From: DATJJW01 sp035491935
GTDB lineage: Bacteria; Pseudomonadota; Alphaproteobacteria; ATCC43930; CGMCC-115725
Length of the DNA stretch: 19,936 nucleotides
Assembly (NCBI GenBank): GCA_035491935.1
Contig: DATJJW010000302.1
Span: 1 to 19,936, forward strand
Direction: 5' to 3'
Below are positions 9,569 through 16,991 of the stretch, one piece after another (the stretch's first letter is position 1; each line of letters begins with the position of its first letter). Both the position numbers and the translations under genes were made by a program. The notes under the pieces were generated by a model that saw only the letters and a list, made by a program, of their open reading frames with translations, ran no database searches and was not told where the DNA came from.

Positions 9569-11080
9569 GTGAAACTGTCTGAGATGACCCCTGATACCCG
9601 TATCGACGCGGCCCGTGCCCGCCGCCGTTTCCTGATGGGCAACGCCTTCCTGCCGCGTGCGCGGCGCACCAAGATCCTGGCGACGCTGGGGCCTGCCAGC
9701 TCGACGCCGGAGATGATCCAGAAGCTGTTCGAGGCCGGTGCCGATAATTTCCGCCTCAACTTTTCCCATGGCACGCATCAGGATCATGCCGAGCGCGTGA
9801 GGATGATCCGCGACCTGGAGGCGCGGGTCGGCCAGCCGATCGGCATCCTGGCCGACGTCCAGGGGCCGAAGCTGCGCGTCGGCGCCTTCGAGGGCGGCAA
9901 GGTCATGCTCACCACCGGGCAGAAGCTGCGGCTCGACATGGACGAGGCGCTGGGCACCGCGGTCCGCGCGCGCCTGCCGCATCCGGAGATCATCGGCGCT
10001 GCGACCATCGGTTCGAGCCTGCTGCTCGATGACGGCAAGCTGCGCCTCAAGGTCGTCGACCGCGGCGTCGATTATCTCGACACCGAGGTGATGGTCGGCG
10101 GCATGCTCTCGGACCGCAAGGGCGTCAACGTGCCCGATGTCGTGCTGCCGATCCCGGCGCTGACCACCAAGGACCGCACCGACATGGAGTTCGCCATCGA
10201 GCATGGCATCGACTTCATCGGCCTGAGCTTCACCCAGCGCGCCGACGACGTCGCCGAGGCGCGCGAGATCGCCAAGGGCCGGGTCTGGATCATGACCAAG
10301 TTCGAGAAGCCCCAGGCGCTCGAAAACCTGGAAAGCATTCTGGCGCTCTCCGATTGCGTGATGGTCGCGCGCGGCGATCTCGGTGTCGAGATGCCGCCGG
10401 AGGAGGTGCCGATCGCGCAGAAGCGCATCGTGCGTGCCGCCCGCCAGCTCGGCAAGCCGGTGGTGGTCGCGACCCAGATGCTGGAAAGCATGATCAACGC
10501 GCCGGCGCCGACCCGTGCGGAGGCCTCTGACGTCGCCACCGCCGTGTTCGACGGCGCCGATGCGGTGATGCTCTCGGCCGAGACCGCTGCCGGCCAGTAT
10601 CCGATCGAGGCCGCGACCATCATGAGCCGCATCGTCGAACGGGTGGAGAAGGACAAGGGCTGGCGCGCGATCATGAATGCCAGCCGCGAGCCCGGCGAGA
10701 AGCGCGCGGCCGACGCCATCTCGTCGGCGGCGCAGCACGTCGCCGACATGGTCGACGCCAAAGCGATCGTGGCCTTCACGCTCGCCGGCACCACGGCGCT
10801 GCGCGTGGCGCGCGAGCGGCCGGATACGCCGATCATCGGCCTCACGCCCAACCGCTCCAGCGCCCGCCGCATGGCCATCGCCTGGGGTGTGCACCCGGTC
10901 GTCGGCAAGGATGCGAATTCCATGACCGATGCGGTCGAGAAGGCGCTGCGCGTCGCCTATGCCGAGGGCTTCGCCGATCATGGTGAGACGGTGGTCGTCA
11001 CCGCTGGCGTGCCCTTCGGCCAGAGCGGCACGACCAACGCCCTGCGCATCGCCACCGTCTCCGGCGCGCCCAATACCTGA
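9569..11080 (+). CDS. pyk: Pyruvate kinase
   Basis: This enzyme converts phosphoenolpyruvate and ADP to pyruvate and ATP, the last step of glycolysis, in the cytoplasm. It is 503 aa. TKILATLGPASS (34-45) opens the TIM barrel, with R62, N64 and S66 in FRLNFSHG. The mobile B domain spans about 102-200. Catalytic K244 with metal ligands E246 (TKFEKP) and D270 (ARGDLGVE) matches K220, E222 and D246 of E. coli PykF. The signature SDVATAVFDGADAVMLSAETA (320-340) is intact, and a C-terminal effector-type domain follows from about 365. The GTG start at 9569 is preferred because AAAGGA lies about 7 bases upstream. It gives an extra N-terminal segment of about 25-30 residues before the usual family start; M6 (9584) and M23 (9635) are alternatives with poorer ribosome sites. 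The gene ends before a strong bidirectional hairpin. Confidence 0.97.
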   Translation: MKLSEMTPDTRIDAARARRRFLMGNAFLPRARRTKILATLGPASSTPEMIQKLFEAGADNFRLNFSHGTHQDHAERVRMIRDLEARVGQPIGILADVQGPKLRVGAFEGGKVMLTTGQKLRLDMDEALGTAVRARLPHPEIIGAATIGSSLLLDDGKLRLKVVDRGVDYLDTEVMVGGMLSDRKGVNVPDVVLPIPALTTKDRTDMEFAIEHGIDFIGLSFTQRADDVAEAREIAKGRVWIMTKFEKPQALENLESILALSDCVMVARGDLGVEMPPEEVPIAQKRIVRAARQLGKPVVVATQMLESMINAPAPTRAEASDVATAVFDGADAVMLSAETAAGQYPIEAATIMSRIVERVEKDKGWRAIMNASREPGEKRAADAISSAAQHVADMVDAKAIVAFTLAGTTALRVARERPDTPIIGLTPNRSSARRMAIAWGVHPVVGKDANSMTDAVEKALRVAYAEGFADHGETVVVTAGVPFGQSGTTNALRIATVSGAPNT

Positions 11081-11094
11081 TCGGACATGCCGAT

Positions 11095-11122
11095 GCCGCC
11101 CGGAGATTAATCTCCGGGCGGC
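11095..11122. terminator. Strong bidirectional hairpin between pyk and copD
   Basis: This is a perfect 28-bp palindrome, GCCGCCCGGAGATT followed at once by its reverse complement AATCTCCGGGCGGC. As RNA it would form a stem of about 12 G/C-rich pairs with the loop made from the central ATTAAT. It starts 15 bp after the pyk stop and contains the copD stop codon (11107-11109) and its last codons, so it can serve both convergent genes. No T-run follows on either side, so termination efficiency is uncertain. Confidence 0.75.
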
Positions 11123-11994
11123 CCCAGCATGCCGAGCAGGGCCGTAACGGCCAGAACGCCCAGACCCAGCGCCATCTCGATTACGAGACTGCGGATCAGC
11201 GCATGGCGCGTGGGTGCGGGCGCCGTCACCAGCTTCGGTGCCAACCGGAAGCGATTATTCGCGGCACAGGCCAGCATGCCCACGACCAGCACCAGCTTGA
11301 GCGATAGCGTCCGCCCGTAGCCCGAGACGAGGAGGTCGCCGGGGCCGCGCAGCAAGGCCGCGGCATTGACGAAGCCCGACAGCGCGATTGCCGCCACCAG
11401 CCAGGGGCCCAGCCGCGAGAAGCGGGTGAGCGCTGTGGCCAGCCCCGTGTCGCCGCGCGCCCCATCATCGCCTGTCAGGGCCAGGCGCAGCAGCACGATC
11501 AGGCCGCCCAGCCACAACCCGCCGGCCGCGAGATGCAGGGCTTGCGCCAGTTCCGTCGCAAGGCCGCCATCGGCGGCATGGCCGGTCAAGCCCAGGCTGA
11601 CCAGCAGGGTCATCGCCAGTACCGGCATCACATAGCGCCGGCTCCAGGAAAAACCCGCCATTGCTAAAAAGGCGGCGGCCAGCATCGCCGCCGCCAGGAT
11701 CAGGCGTAGGCGCCAGACCCGGCCGAACGCCGTCTGGTCCAGCACCAGCGACAGCGTCTGCGGCGACGTCATCGCGTGGAGATCGCCGGTGAAGGCGGCT
11801 GCCAGCAGCATCAGCCACAAGAGCGCCGTCACCGCCGTCGCGATGGCGAGCCAGGCCTGGAGCCTGGGCCGACGGCTTGCTGCGCCGCCGGCCGGTGCCA
11901 GGGCCGACTGCAGCAAGGCATCCCCGGCCAGCGGCATCAGCGCTGCAAAATGTACGAAGCGGCAGAGCGCCAGGCAGAAATCCAGGCCGCTCAC
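11107..11994 (-). CDS. copD: CopD-family copper membrane protein
   Basis: This is an inner-membrane protein of 295 aa with about eight hydrophobic segments. CopD proteins take part in copper uptake or resistance together with periplasmic CopC. Family features are an early membrane His (RFVHFAALMPLAGDALL, H15), HAADGG at 139-144 and the conserved HLAAGGLWLGGL at 154-165, followed by a segment with FSRLGPWLVAAIALSGFVNA. The start is GTG at 11994, which overlaps the TGA of the upstream CopC-PCuAC gene (GTGA), showing translational coupling. Its last codons lie inside a terminator palindrome. This order, a CopC domain then CopD, is common; in some bacteria the two are even one polypeptide. Confidence 0.93.
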   Translation of the reverse strand: MSGLDFCLALCRFVHFAALMPLAGDALLQSALAPAGGAASRRPRLQAWLAIATAVTALLWLMLLAAAFTGDLHAMTSPQTLSLVLDQTAFGRVWRLRLILAAAMLAAAFLAMAGFSWSRRYVMPVLAMTLLVSLGLTGHAADGGLATELAQALHLAAGGLWLGGLIVLLRLALTGDDGARGDTGLATALTRFSRLGPWLVAAIALSGFVNAAALLRGPGDLLVSGYGRTLSLKLVLVVGMLACAANNRFRLAPKLVTAPAPTRHALIRSLVIEMALGLGVLAVTALLGMLGPPGD

Positions 11995-12791
11995 ATCTTC
12001 ATGCCCTTCATGTCGGGCGTGTCATGGTTCTCCTGGGTCGGCGCGCCCCGGGTCACCGACACCTCGACCGTGACCGTGGCGCCGCTGGCGAAATGCAGCG
12101 TCATCGGGAAATGCGTGCCAAGTGCCAGGGGCCCGTGCAGTCCGACCAGCATGATGTGTTTTCCAAGCGGCGCGAAGGCGGCGCTGCCGCCCGGCGGCAG
12201 GTCGACGGAATCAAGCGGCTTCATCGTGCCGGTGTCGCCCTTGGTCTCGCTTTCATGCAACTCGGCGCGGTCCGCCACCGGCGTCTCGACCCCGACCAGC
12301 TTATCGGCTTTCGGCCCGGCATTCCTGAGGAGGAGGTAGGCGGCACCTACGGTAAACGTCGGGATGGTCGGCCGCGCCCAGGCCTGCGTCACGATGAGTG
12401 CGCTCGGTGCGGTGATGGTGCCGACCGAGAAGTCGAAATTGCCCTGGGTGCGATGGGTGTCGGTAGCGGTCGCGTGCCAGGCGACGTGATAGCGGCCGGG
12501 CGACAACGGCCGCAGCTTGACGATGCCGTGCTTGCCATCGCCGGGCGCCACGTCGAGGGCGCCGGTATCGACGCGCACGCCATCGTCGCCCTTGACCTCG
12601 ACGCCGCTGAAGGCCGGCTCGATACCTTCGCTGAAATAAAGGTCCAGCTGGCCGGGCGGCGGGGTCACCGTCGCGTCCGCCGGCGGGCTTGATTGAAGCA
12701 GATGTGCATGGGCGGCCGCGGGCAGGGGGACAAGGCAGGCGGCGAACAGCGGCAGGAGCGCCCACAGGGCACCGCGGGAATGACGGATCAT
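11991..12791 (-). CDS. Secreted CopC-PCuAC fusion copper-binding protein
   Basis: This periplasmic copper carrier of 266 aa joins two families. A signal peptide (1-27, basic start, hydrophobic core, cut after PAAA) would leave H28 as the mature N-terminus. The CopC domain (28-123) begins HAHLLQSSPP and contains DTHRTQGNFDFSV with D111 and H113; H28 plus D111 and H113 fit the known Cu(II) site of CopC. The second domain (about 130-247) is PCuAC: H179, M190, H212 and M214 reproduce exactly H-x10-M-x21-H-x-M, the Cu(I) site of proteins that metallate cytochrome c oxidase. A tail (255-266) adds one His and three Met. Thus one protein could hold Cu(II) and Cu(I). I chose the ATG at 12791 because it begins the signal peptide and GAGG lies about 10 bases upstream; longer reading frames upstream overlap the DUF2946 gene. 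It is translationally coupled to copD. Confidence 0.92.
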   Translation of the reverse strand: MIRHSRGALWALLPLFAACLVPLPAAAHAHLLQSSPPADATVTPPPGQLDLYFSEGIEPAFSGVEVKGDDGVRVDTGALDVAPGDGKHGIVKLRPLSPGRYHVAWHATATDTHRTQGNFDFSVGTITAPSALIVTQAWARPTIPTFTVGAAYLLLRNAGPKADKLVGVETPVADRAELHESETKGDTGTMKPLDSVDLPPGGSAAFAPLGKHIMLVGLHGPLALGTHFPMTLHFASGATVTVEVSVTRGAPTQENHDTPDMKGMKM

Positions 12792-12855
12792 GGCGACAAG
12801 GCCTCGAATCGAAAGAAGGGTATCGGGCCGCCAGCCTGGATTCAGGCGGCGGCGT

Positions 12856-13284
12856 TCACGGATCAGGCTTGGTCGGGGCGGCCGGTGGCCCGCGCTGTCG
12901 GGGTGCCTCGCCGATAAGCATCGCCGAACCGCGGTCGGGCCGTGGCACAAGGCGCGGCAAGGCGACGAAAAACCGGATCGGTCCGGCCAGGGCGCTGGGT
13001 GGCGGTGCCGAAGCCGGATTGGCCAGGGCGATGCAAAACGGGCAGAGCTGGCACGGAGCGGCCGGGCCGTCATGGCTTTGGGATGTCGGCCCCGCATGAT
13101 GTTGGCCGCAGATCGCGGCGCCGAAGCCCGGTCCGCCCGACAAATAGATTGTAGCGGGCGGCATGGCGCCGGCCGGCACGATCCAGGCAAGAAGCAGCGC
13201 CTGTTGCAGCACGGCCAATATGGCGAGCAGCGTGGCCTTGCTCCGCCAAGTCGTGGCGAACCCGTATCGTCCTTCCAGTGCCAT
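12856..13284 (-). CDS. DUF2946-like Cys/His-rich protein, first gene of the copper operon
   Basis: This is a small protein of 142 aa. A single hydrophobic segment at 17-38 is probably a signal anchor or uncleaved signal peptide. The part after it has C59, H62, H63 and H71, then CQLCPFC (C78, C81, C84), a likely metal-binding cluster, and a hydrophobic stretch PIRFFVAL. It ends with RQRGPPAA, like the PRGPP end typical of DUF2946 proteins, which commonly sit beside copper genes; their biochemical role is unknown to me. The ATG at 13284 has GGAAGG/AAGGA 3-6 bases upstream. An upstream ATG at 13422 in the same frame adds 46 residues before the hydrophobic segment and looks wrong. The gene ends 64 bp before the CopC-PCuAC start, so the three genes are probably one transcript. 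Confidence 0.78.
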   Translation of the reverse strand: MALEGRYGFATTWRSKATLLAILAVLQQALLLAWIVPAGAMPPATIYLSGGPGFGAAICGQHHAGPTSQSHDGPAAPCQLCPFCIALANPASAPPPSALAGPIRFFVALPRLVPRPDRGSAMLIGEAPRQRGPPAAPTKPDP

Positions 13285-13439
13285 CGATCCTTCCGCCGCC
13301 CAACATCCGGCATCCGTCATCCGGCGGCCGGAACCCACAGTATGGGGCATAGGCATCGCCCGGCGAAATAGCCATCCGTCGCACCGGCCGCTGAAACAGT
13401 TCGTTAATCGATTTTCGCCCAATTCTATGCCTGTACCGC
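13285..13439. promoter_or_regulatory. Divergent intergenic region upstream of the copper operon
   Basis: This 155-bp stretch must hold the promoters of the copper operon (-) and of the 406-aa gene (+). I saw three near-copies of CATCCG between 13302 and 13321 and the palindrome AATCGATT at 13406-13413 in the A/T-rich part next to the plus-strand gene. I could not see a CueR-like or other recognised copper operator. Confidence 0.35.
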
Positions 13440-14660
13440 ATGAAGTGTTGCCCGATGATCGAGTACTTTCCGACTAAGCGTTTGCGTTTCGATATCAGTG
13501 TCCTGATGGACGGCCGTTGGCAGATCGTCGGCGCCCTTGATGACGGCCGGAAGAAGCCCGGCGACCCTCTCGACGAACAGGACTTCGACAGGCTGGTCCA
13601 GGACGTCATGGCCCGCGCCCGGCAGATCCTGGCCGCGCCGAAGATCCAGGCCATCAAGGTGATGATGGAGGCGGTGCGCGCCAACGGCGTCGCCGTGTCG
13701 CGCGAGGTATTGAACCTGGAAGCCGGCAAGGCCGCGGGGATGCGCAATGTGCGTCATCACGGCGGCGAGGTGCCGCTTTGCGATACCTATGAGGATCTGC
13801 TGCAGCGGCCGGCACTCCATACGCTGGGCATCATCCTGCGCCCGATGCTCGATCGCGACTCGATCACGCCGCTCGAGCTCGTGACCTTGAAGGCCATTGC
13901 ACGCAGTGTGCAGAAGAACCAGCAGGCCTTCTACGAGGCGATGGCCGTGGCCGCGCGCCAGCAGGCGGCGACGGCCGGCGTGCCGCAGAAGACGCGCATG
14001 GAGGTGCTGGACAAGCTGATGCAGCAGGGCTGCGCGCGGCTGCGCGCTGCCGATCAGCGCCGCGACTTGCCGGCGGTGCGTCCCCAGCGCGATGGATTTT
14101 CGCCCTACCTCGCGGCGGTCAAGGCCAAGATACCGTCGGGCGAACGGCGTTTCTGGCTGTTGCGCGGCCTCTCGGTGCTGACCGATGGCGCCTCGTCCTA
14201 TCTGGGTAAGCTCGGCCTGTTGCTGCGCTTCGATCCATCGACGGCGGATGCGGAGACGCTGGAACTGCTGGACGAGGCGATCGCCGGCGTGCTCGACCAG
14301 CCGGACACTGTCCGCGACCTGCTCGGTCATCATCTGGATCTCGCCAGCGCCATCATGGCGATGCGGAATTTCGCGCAAGGGCTGCCGCCCAAGATCCAGC
14401 CGGAATTGACCGAGCCGTTGGGGCTGGCGATCGCCCAAGGCAGGCTGCCGCTGGCCTCTGCGGCGATCTGGGAGCGGCTGGCGCGTAGCCTCGCCGGTCA
14501 GCAGACACTGACCAAGCAAGGCGCCAAGGAGGAATGGGCGGCGTTGACGAAGCTCCAGGCGGAGCTGGGCGCGGCGACGCCTCAGGCGTTCCAGGAGCCT
14601 ATCGCCCAGGCGCTGAAGAAACGCGTTGCCGAGGCGCGCCAGAGGCTGCTCGAGCGATGA
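13440..14660 (+). CDS. Uncharacterised 406-aa protein
   Basis: I do not recognise a named family. The protein is soluble-looking, with no signal peptide and no membrane segment, and is rich in Ala, Leu, Arg and Gln. The N-terminus (about 6-40) looks like a short beta-rich unit (FPTKRLRFDISV, GRWQIVGALDD). The rest looks all-helical: about 45-75, 105-200 (with ITPLELVTLKAIARSVQKNQQ) and 225-406, ending in a long charged helix with LKKRVAEARQRLLER. The part from about 220 on begins FSPYLAAVKAKIPSGERRFW and contains a repeated style of amphipathic helices. Codon use matches the neighbours, which supports a real gene. The start is uncertain: ATG 13440 and ATG 13455 (giving MIEYFPTKR) both lack a strong ribosome site. 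It is divergent from the copper operon and 128 bp ahead of the preferred pentapeptide gene start. Confidence 0.75.
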   Translation: MKCCPMIEYFPTKRLRFDISVLMDGRWQIVGALDDGRKKPGDPLDEQDFDRLVQDVMARARQILAAPKIQAIKVMMEAVRANGVAVSREVLNLEAGKAAGMRNVRHHGGEVPLCDTYEDLLQRPALHTLGIILRPMLDRDSITPLELVTLKAIARSVQKNQQAFYEAMAVAARQQAATAGVPQKTRMEVLDKLMQQGCARLRAADQRRDLPAVRPQRDGFSPYLAAVKAKIPSGERRFWLLRGLSVLTDGASSYLGKLGLLLRFDPSTADAETLELLDEAIAGVLDQPDTVRDLLGHHLDLASAIMAMRNFAQGLPPKIQPELTEPLGLAIAQGRLPLASAAIWERLARSLAGQQTLTKQGAKEEWAALTKLQAELGAATPQAFQEPIAQALKKRVAEARQRLLER

Positions 14661-14788
14661 GCGCCGCACGCATGGAGACCTGACAAAGTTTCATTTTTAC
14701 CAAAATTTATCTCCCGATACGGTAAGCCCATAGTCTCCGGCAATCCAATATGGCTTCGGCCATGGGAGTCCTCCTTAAAGGCGGCTCG
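14661..14788 (+). promoter_or_regulatory. A/T-rich leader and possible promoter of the pentapeptide gene
   Basis: About 40 bp (14680-14720) is markedly A/T-rich compared with everything around it. CTGACA at 14680-14685 resembles a -35 element. An A/T-rich stretch, AAAATTTAT at 14702-14710, lies at roughly -10 distance but matches TATAAT poorly. This suggests separate transcription of the pentapeptide gene rather than read-through from the gene before. No terminator hairpin is visible in the gap. Confidence 0.35.
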
Positions 14789-15958
14789 ATGTCCCTCGAT
14801 TTGATCAAAGCATTGGAAGAGCATGAACTTTGGCTGCGGCGCAGGGGCGGCAAGCGGCTGGACAAGCCCTGGGCCGATTTCGCCGGCGAGGGCCTGAGCC
14901 GGCTGAACTTCCGTCAGGCCCGCCTGCCGGGCGCCTCGTTCGAGAACGCGATCCTGTCGGCGACGGATTTCTCGCAGGCCGATCTGTTCTCCACCAATAT
15001 GAATGGCGCCACGATCACCTGGGCGAAGTTCGTCAATGCCGATTTGCGTGGCAGCAGCTTCAAGGGGGCGGTGCTGGCCGGCGCCGACTTCACCGGCGCC
15101 GATCTCAGCGGTGGGACGCTGATGGATGGCAGCCGCGGTGGGGTGGATGGTCCGCGCGCCTTCATGGGCCATCGCGACGGCGCCGACCTTACCAATGCCG
15201 ACATGACGGGGGTGAATGCGCTGGGCGCCAACCTCGAAGGCGCGATGCTGGCCGGCGCGGTACTGCGCGACGTCAATATGCGCAAGGCCAATCTGCGCGG
15301 CGCCGACCTGTCGCGTGCCGATCTCAGCGGCGCCGATCTCAGCGGCGCCGACCTGACTGCGGCGGATCTCAGCGGCACCGTACTGAAAAACACCAAGCTC
15401 GATGGCGTCGATCTGTCGCTCGCCGTCACCAACAACCAGATGGCTGCGAGCTTCGATGGCGATCCCAAGCTCTACGTCATGGTGGCGCTGCATCGCCGTT
15501 GGCTCGCCGGCGACAAGGGCGAGCGGGCGGATTTCAGCAAGCTTGACCTGGCCGGGCAGAATTTCGCCCGTCAGGAATTGTCGGCGGCGCTCTTCGTCGG
15601 CGCCAACCTTGCCGGGGCCTCCTTCCGCGGTGCCACGCTGCATTTCTGCGATTTCAGCAATGCCATTCTGAAAGATGCGGACCTGGCCGGGGCGATGGCC
15701 CAAGGTGCCTGCTTCAAGCGCGGCAACCTCGAAGGCGCCGATATCTCGTGCGCGGATTTCCGTCCGGCGGCGATCCTCGATCCCGAGCGCCGGCCGACCG
15801 GCCGGTTCTGGCCGGCCAATCTGATGTTCGCCAATCTGCGCGAAGCCAATGCCTCCGGCGCCTTCTTCGACGAGGCCAACATGGTCGGGGTCAATCTCGA
15901 AGGCGCCCAGATGGCAGGGGCTTCCATGGCACAGGCGATCGTTAAGAGCGGCACCTAG
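14789..15958 (+). CDS. Pentapeptide-repeat protein with duplicated cap and repeat domains
   Basis: This protein of 389 aa is built from A(D/N)LxX pentapeptide repeats, which fold as a right-handed four-sided beta-helix. Repeats run from about 40-110 and 130-212, with clean copies such as ADLSR, ADLSG and ADLSG at 172-186, and again from about 247-330 and 345-385. A non-repeat cap with EHELWL, a Gly/Arg-rich turn and ADF (11-31) reappears near 234-249 as LHRRWL, GDKGERADF, so the protein looks like a duplicated cap-plus-helix unit. No signal peptide or catalytic motif is seen, and a binding target cannot be inferred; some family members mimic DNA to protect gyrase, but that is not shown here. 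The ATG at 14789 is preferred (AAAGGCGG 4-5 bases upstream, and the protein starts directly at the cap); ATGs at 14750 and 14762 would add 13 or 9 residues. Confidence 0.9.
   Translation: MSLDLIKALEEHELWLRRRGGKRLDKPWADFAGEGLSRLNFRQARLPGASFENAILSATDFSQADLFSTNMNGATITWAKFVNADLRGSSFKGAVLAGADFTGADLSGGTLMDGSRGGVDGPRAFMGHRDGADLTNADMTGVNALGANLEGAMLAGAVLRDVNMRKANLRGADLSRADLSGADLSGADLTAADLSGTVLKNTKLDGVDLSLAVTNNQMAASFDGDPKLYVMVALHRRWLAGDKGERADFSKLDLAGQNFARQELSAALFVGANLAGASFRGATLHFCDFSNAILKDADLAGAMAQGACFKRGNLEGADISCADFRPAAILDPERRPTGRFWPANLMFANLREANASGAFFDEANMVGVNLEGAQMAGASMAQAIVKSGT
15317..15346 (+). repeat. 15-bp perfect tandem repeat inside the pentapeptide gene
   Basis: GCCGATCTCAGCGGC occurs twice head to tail (15317-15331 and 15332-15346), and a third, diverged copy starts at 15347. 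Each copy encodes one ADLSG pentapeptide. The near-identical codons point to recent unit duplication. Confidence 0.85.
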
Positions 15959-16051
15959 TTCGTGCGGGCTGGAAATATTTATTAACAACCGCTACGCATA
16001 ATCTCTTCTGAGGGTCCGTTCTTAAAGAATTTTGGGCCATGGAGAGGCCGA

Positions 16052-16945
16052 ATGCCTGTTCTGGACGGTTGGTGGTATATCGCGGGGGACAGCAATGTCG
16101 GCCCGTTGCCGGAAAATACGCTGCGCCAGCTCATCGCTGAAGGCGAGATCGATGCGGATACGCCCATGTGGCGTACCGGTATGCCCGCTTGGCTTCCACT
16201 TGGCGACATACCCGATCTGGTAGCCTTGCAGACCGAGGTGCTGGCCGAGCTGCGGACGGGCGTGTCGTCCTATCGACGGCCGGGCGTGCCGGCGATCCCG
16301 GCTGCCGTGCCTTTCGTGCCCGTCGGGCCCATGACGGTCGAGGTGCTGCCGGGTAGGGTCCGCCTGGCCGGCCCCTGGTCGCGGTTCTGGGCGCGCATGC
16401 TCGACCAGCTCGTGGCGATCGGCGTCATCAATATCGTGGTGATGGCGCTTGTCCAATACGCCCCTAGCTTTGCGATATGGGCCTTTCCGGTAGCGTTGCT
16501 GCTGTGGATCTCGCCATTGCCGGTGCTTCTCGACGCCAGTTTGATGGTTACGGCCGGCGGCACCCTCGGCAAATGGCTGCTGGGCATCCGGGTGCGCCGG
16601 GCCGATGGCGCGCAACTCGGATATGGCCAGGCCTGGCTGCGTGCACTCCGCCTGTGGCTCTATGGCTATGGCGCCAACATCCCCATCGTCAGCCTGGTGT
16701 TCCAGATTATGGCCTACGTCGCGCTGCGCCGGAACAAGCCGGTCTGCTGGGACCGGGAGAGCAGCGACATCGTGATCCAGTCCGGCAGCGCGGTCTTCCG
16801 CCGTTCATTGCTGGTCCTGCTCGTCAGCGTGTTCATCTGCCTGGCCAATGATGCCATGGTCCGGCGCATGGAAGCGCCGCTGGTCACCTGGCTGCACGCG
16901 GTACAGCAGGATCTGCGGCAAGACCTGGACAATGCGACCAATTGA
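16052..16945 (+). CDS. GYF_2-domain and RDD-family membrane protein
   Basis: This is an inner-membrane protein of 297 aa. Residues 7-50 form a GYF_2 (DUF4339) domain: WWYIAGDSNVGPLPENTLRQL, then ADTPMWRTGMPAWLPL, thought to bind proline-rich peptides. A Pro/Val-rich linker follows (about 72-98). The RDD domain spans about 108-235: RFWARMLDQLVA begins it with the R/D pattern that names the family, a middle segment carries LLDASL, and GGTLGKWLLGIRVRRADG with RALRLWLYG closes it. A last hydrophobic segment lies at about 250-270 (LLVLLVSVFICLAN). RDD proteins are membrane proteins of mostly unknown role; some have been proposed as ion antiporters. The ATG at 16052 has GGAGAGG 4 bases upstream. 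The gene is followed by a strong hairpin and then a convergent gene. It probably stands alone, as the 93-bp gap before it is A/T-rich. Confidence 0.9.
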   Translation: MPVLDGWWYIAGDSNVGPLPENTLRQLIAEGEIDADTPMWRTGMPAWLPLGDIPDLVALQTEVLAELRTGVSSYRRPGVPAIPAAVPFVPVGPMTVEVLPGRVRLAGPWSRFWARMLDQLVAIGVINIVVMALVQYAPSFAIWAFPVALLLWISPLPVLLDASLMVTAGGTLGKWLLGIRVRRADGAQLGYGQAWLRALRLWLYGYGANIPIVSLVFQIMAYVALRRNKPVCWDRESSDIVIQSGSAVFRRSLLVLLVSVFICLANDAMVRRMEAPLVTWLHAVQQDLRQDLDNATN

Positions 16946-16957
16946 AGCCGGATCATG

Positions 16958-16984
16958 GACTTCAGGTTGCAGCAACCTGAAGTC
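16958..16984. terminator. Bidirectional hairpin between the GYF-RDD gene and the YfcH-like gene
   Basis: GACTTCAGGTTGC and GCAACCTGAAGTC are perfect complements around a single A, giving a 12-bp stem with a 3-base loop. GATC repeats flank it at 16951-16954 and 16990-16993. It begins 12 bp after the plus-strand stop and 8 bp from the minus-strand stop. There is no T-run, so factor-assisted termination or 3'-end protection is as likely as classical intrinsic termination. Confidence 0.65.
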
Positions 16985-16991
16985 GTCCGGA

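Noticed and set aside
9221..10981. 586-codon open frame opposite pyruvate kinase
   Set aside because: It is an antisense shadow with His/Asp/Arg-rich composition; pyk on the plus strand has every catalytic motif.
12792..13313. Longer 440-aa form of the CopC-PCuAC protein starting at 13313
   Set aside because: The signal peptide begins at the ATG at 12791, and the longer form would run through the DUF2946 gene in another frame with no domain of its own.
13285..13422. N-terminal extension of the DUF2946-like protein to 13422
   Set aside because: It puts 46 unrelated residues before the signal-anchor segment, and the ATG at 13284 has its own ribosome site.
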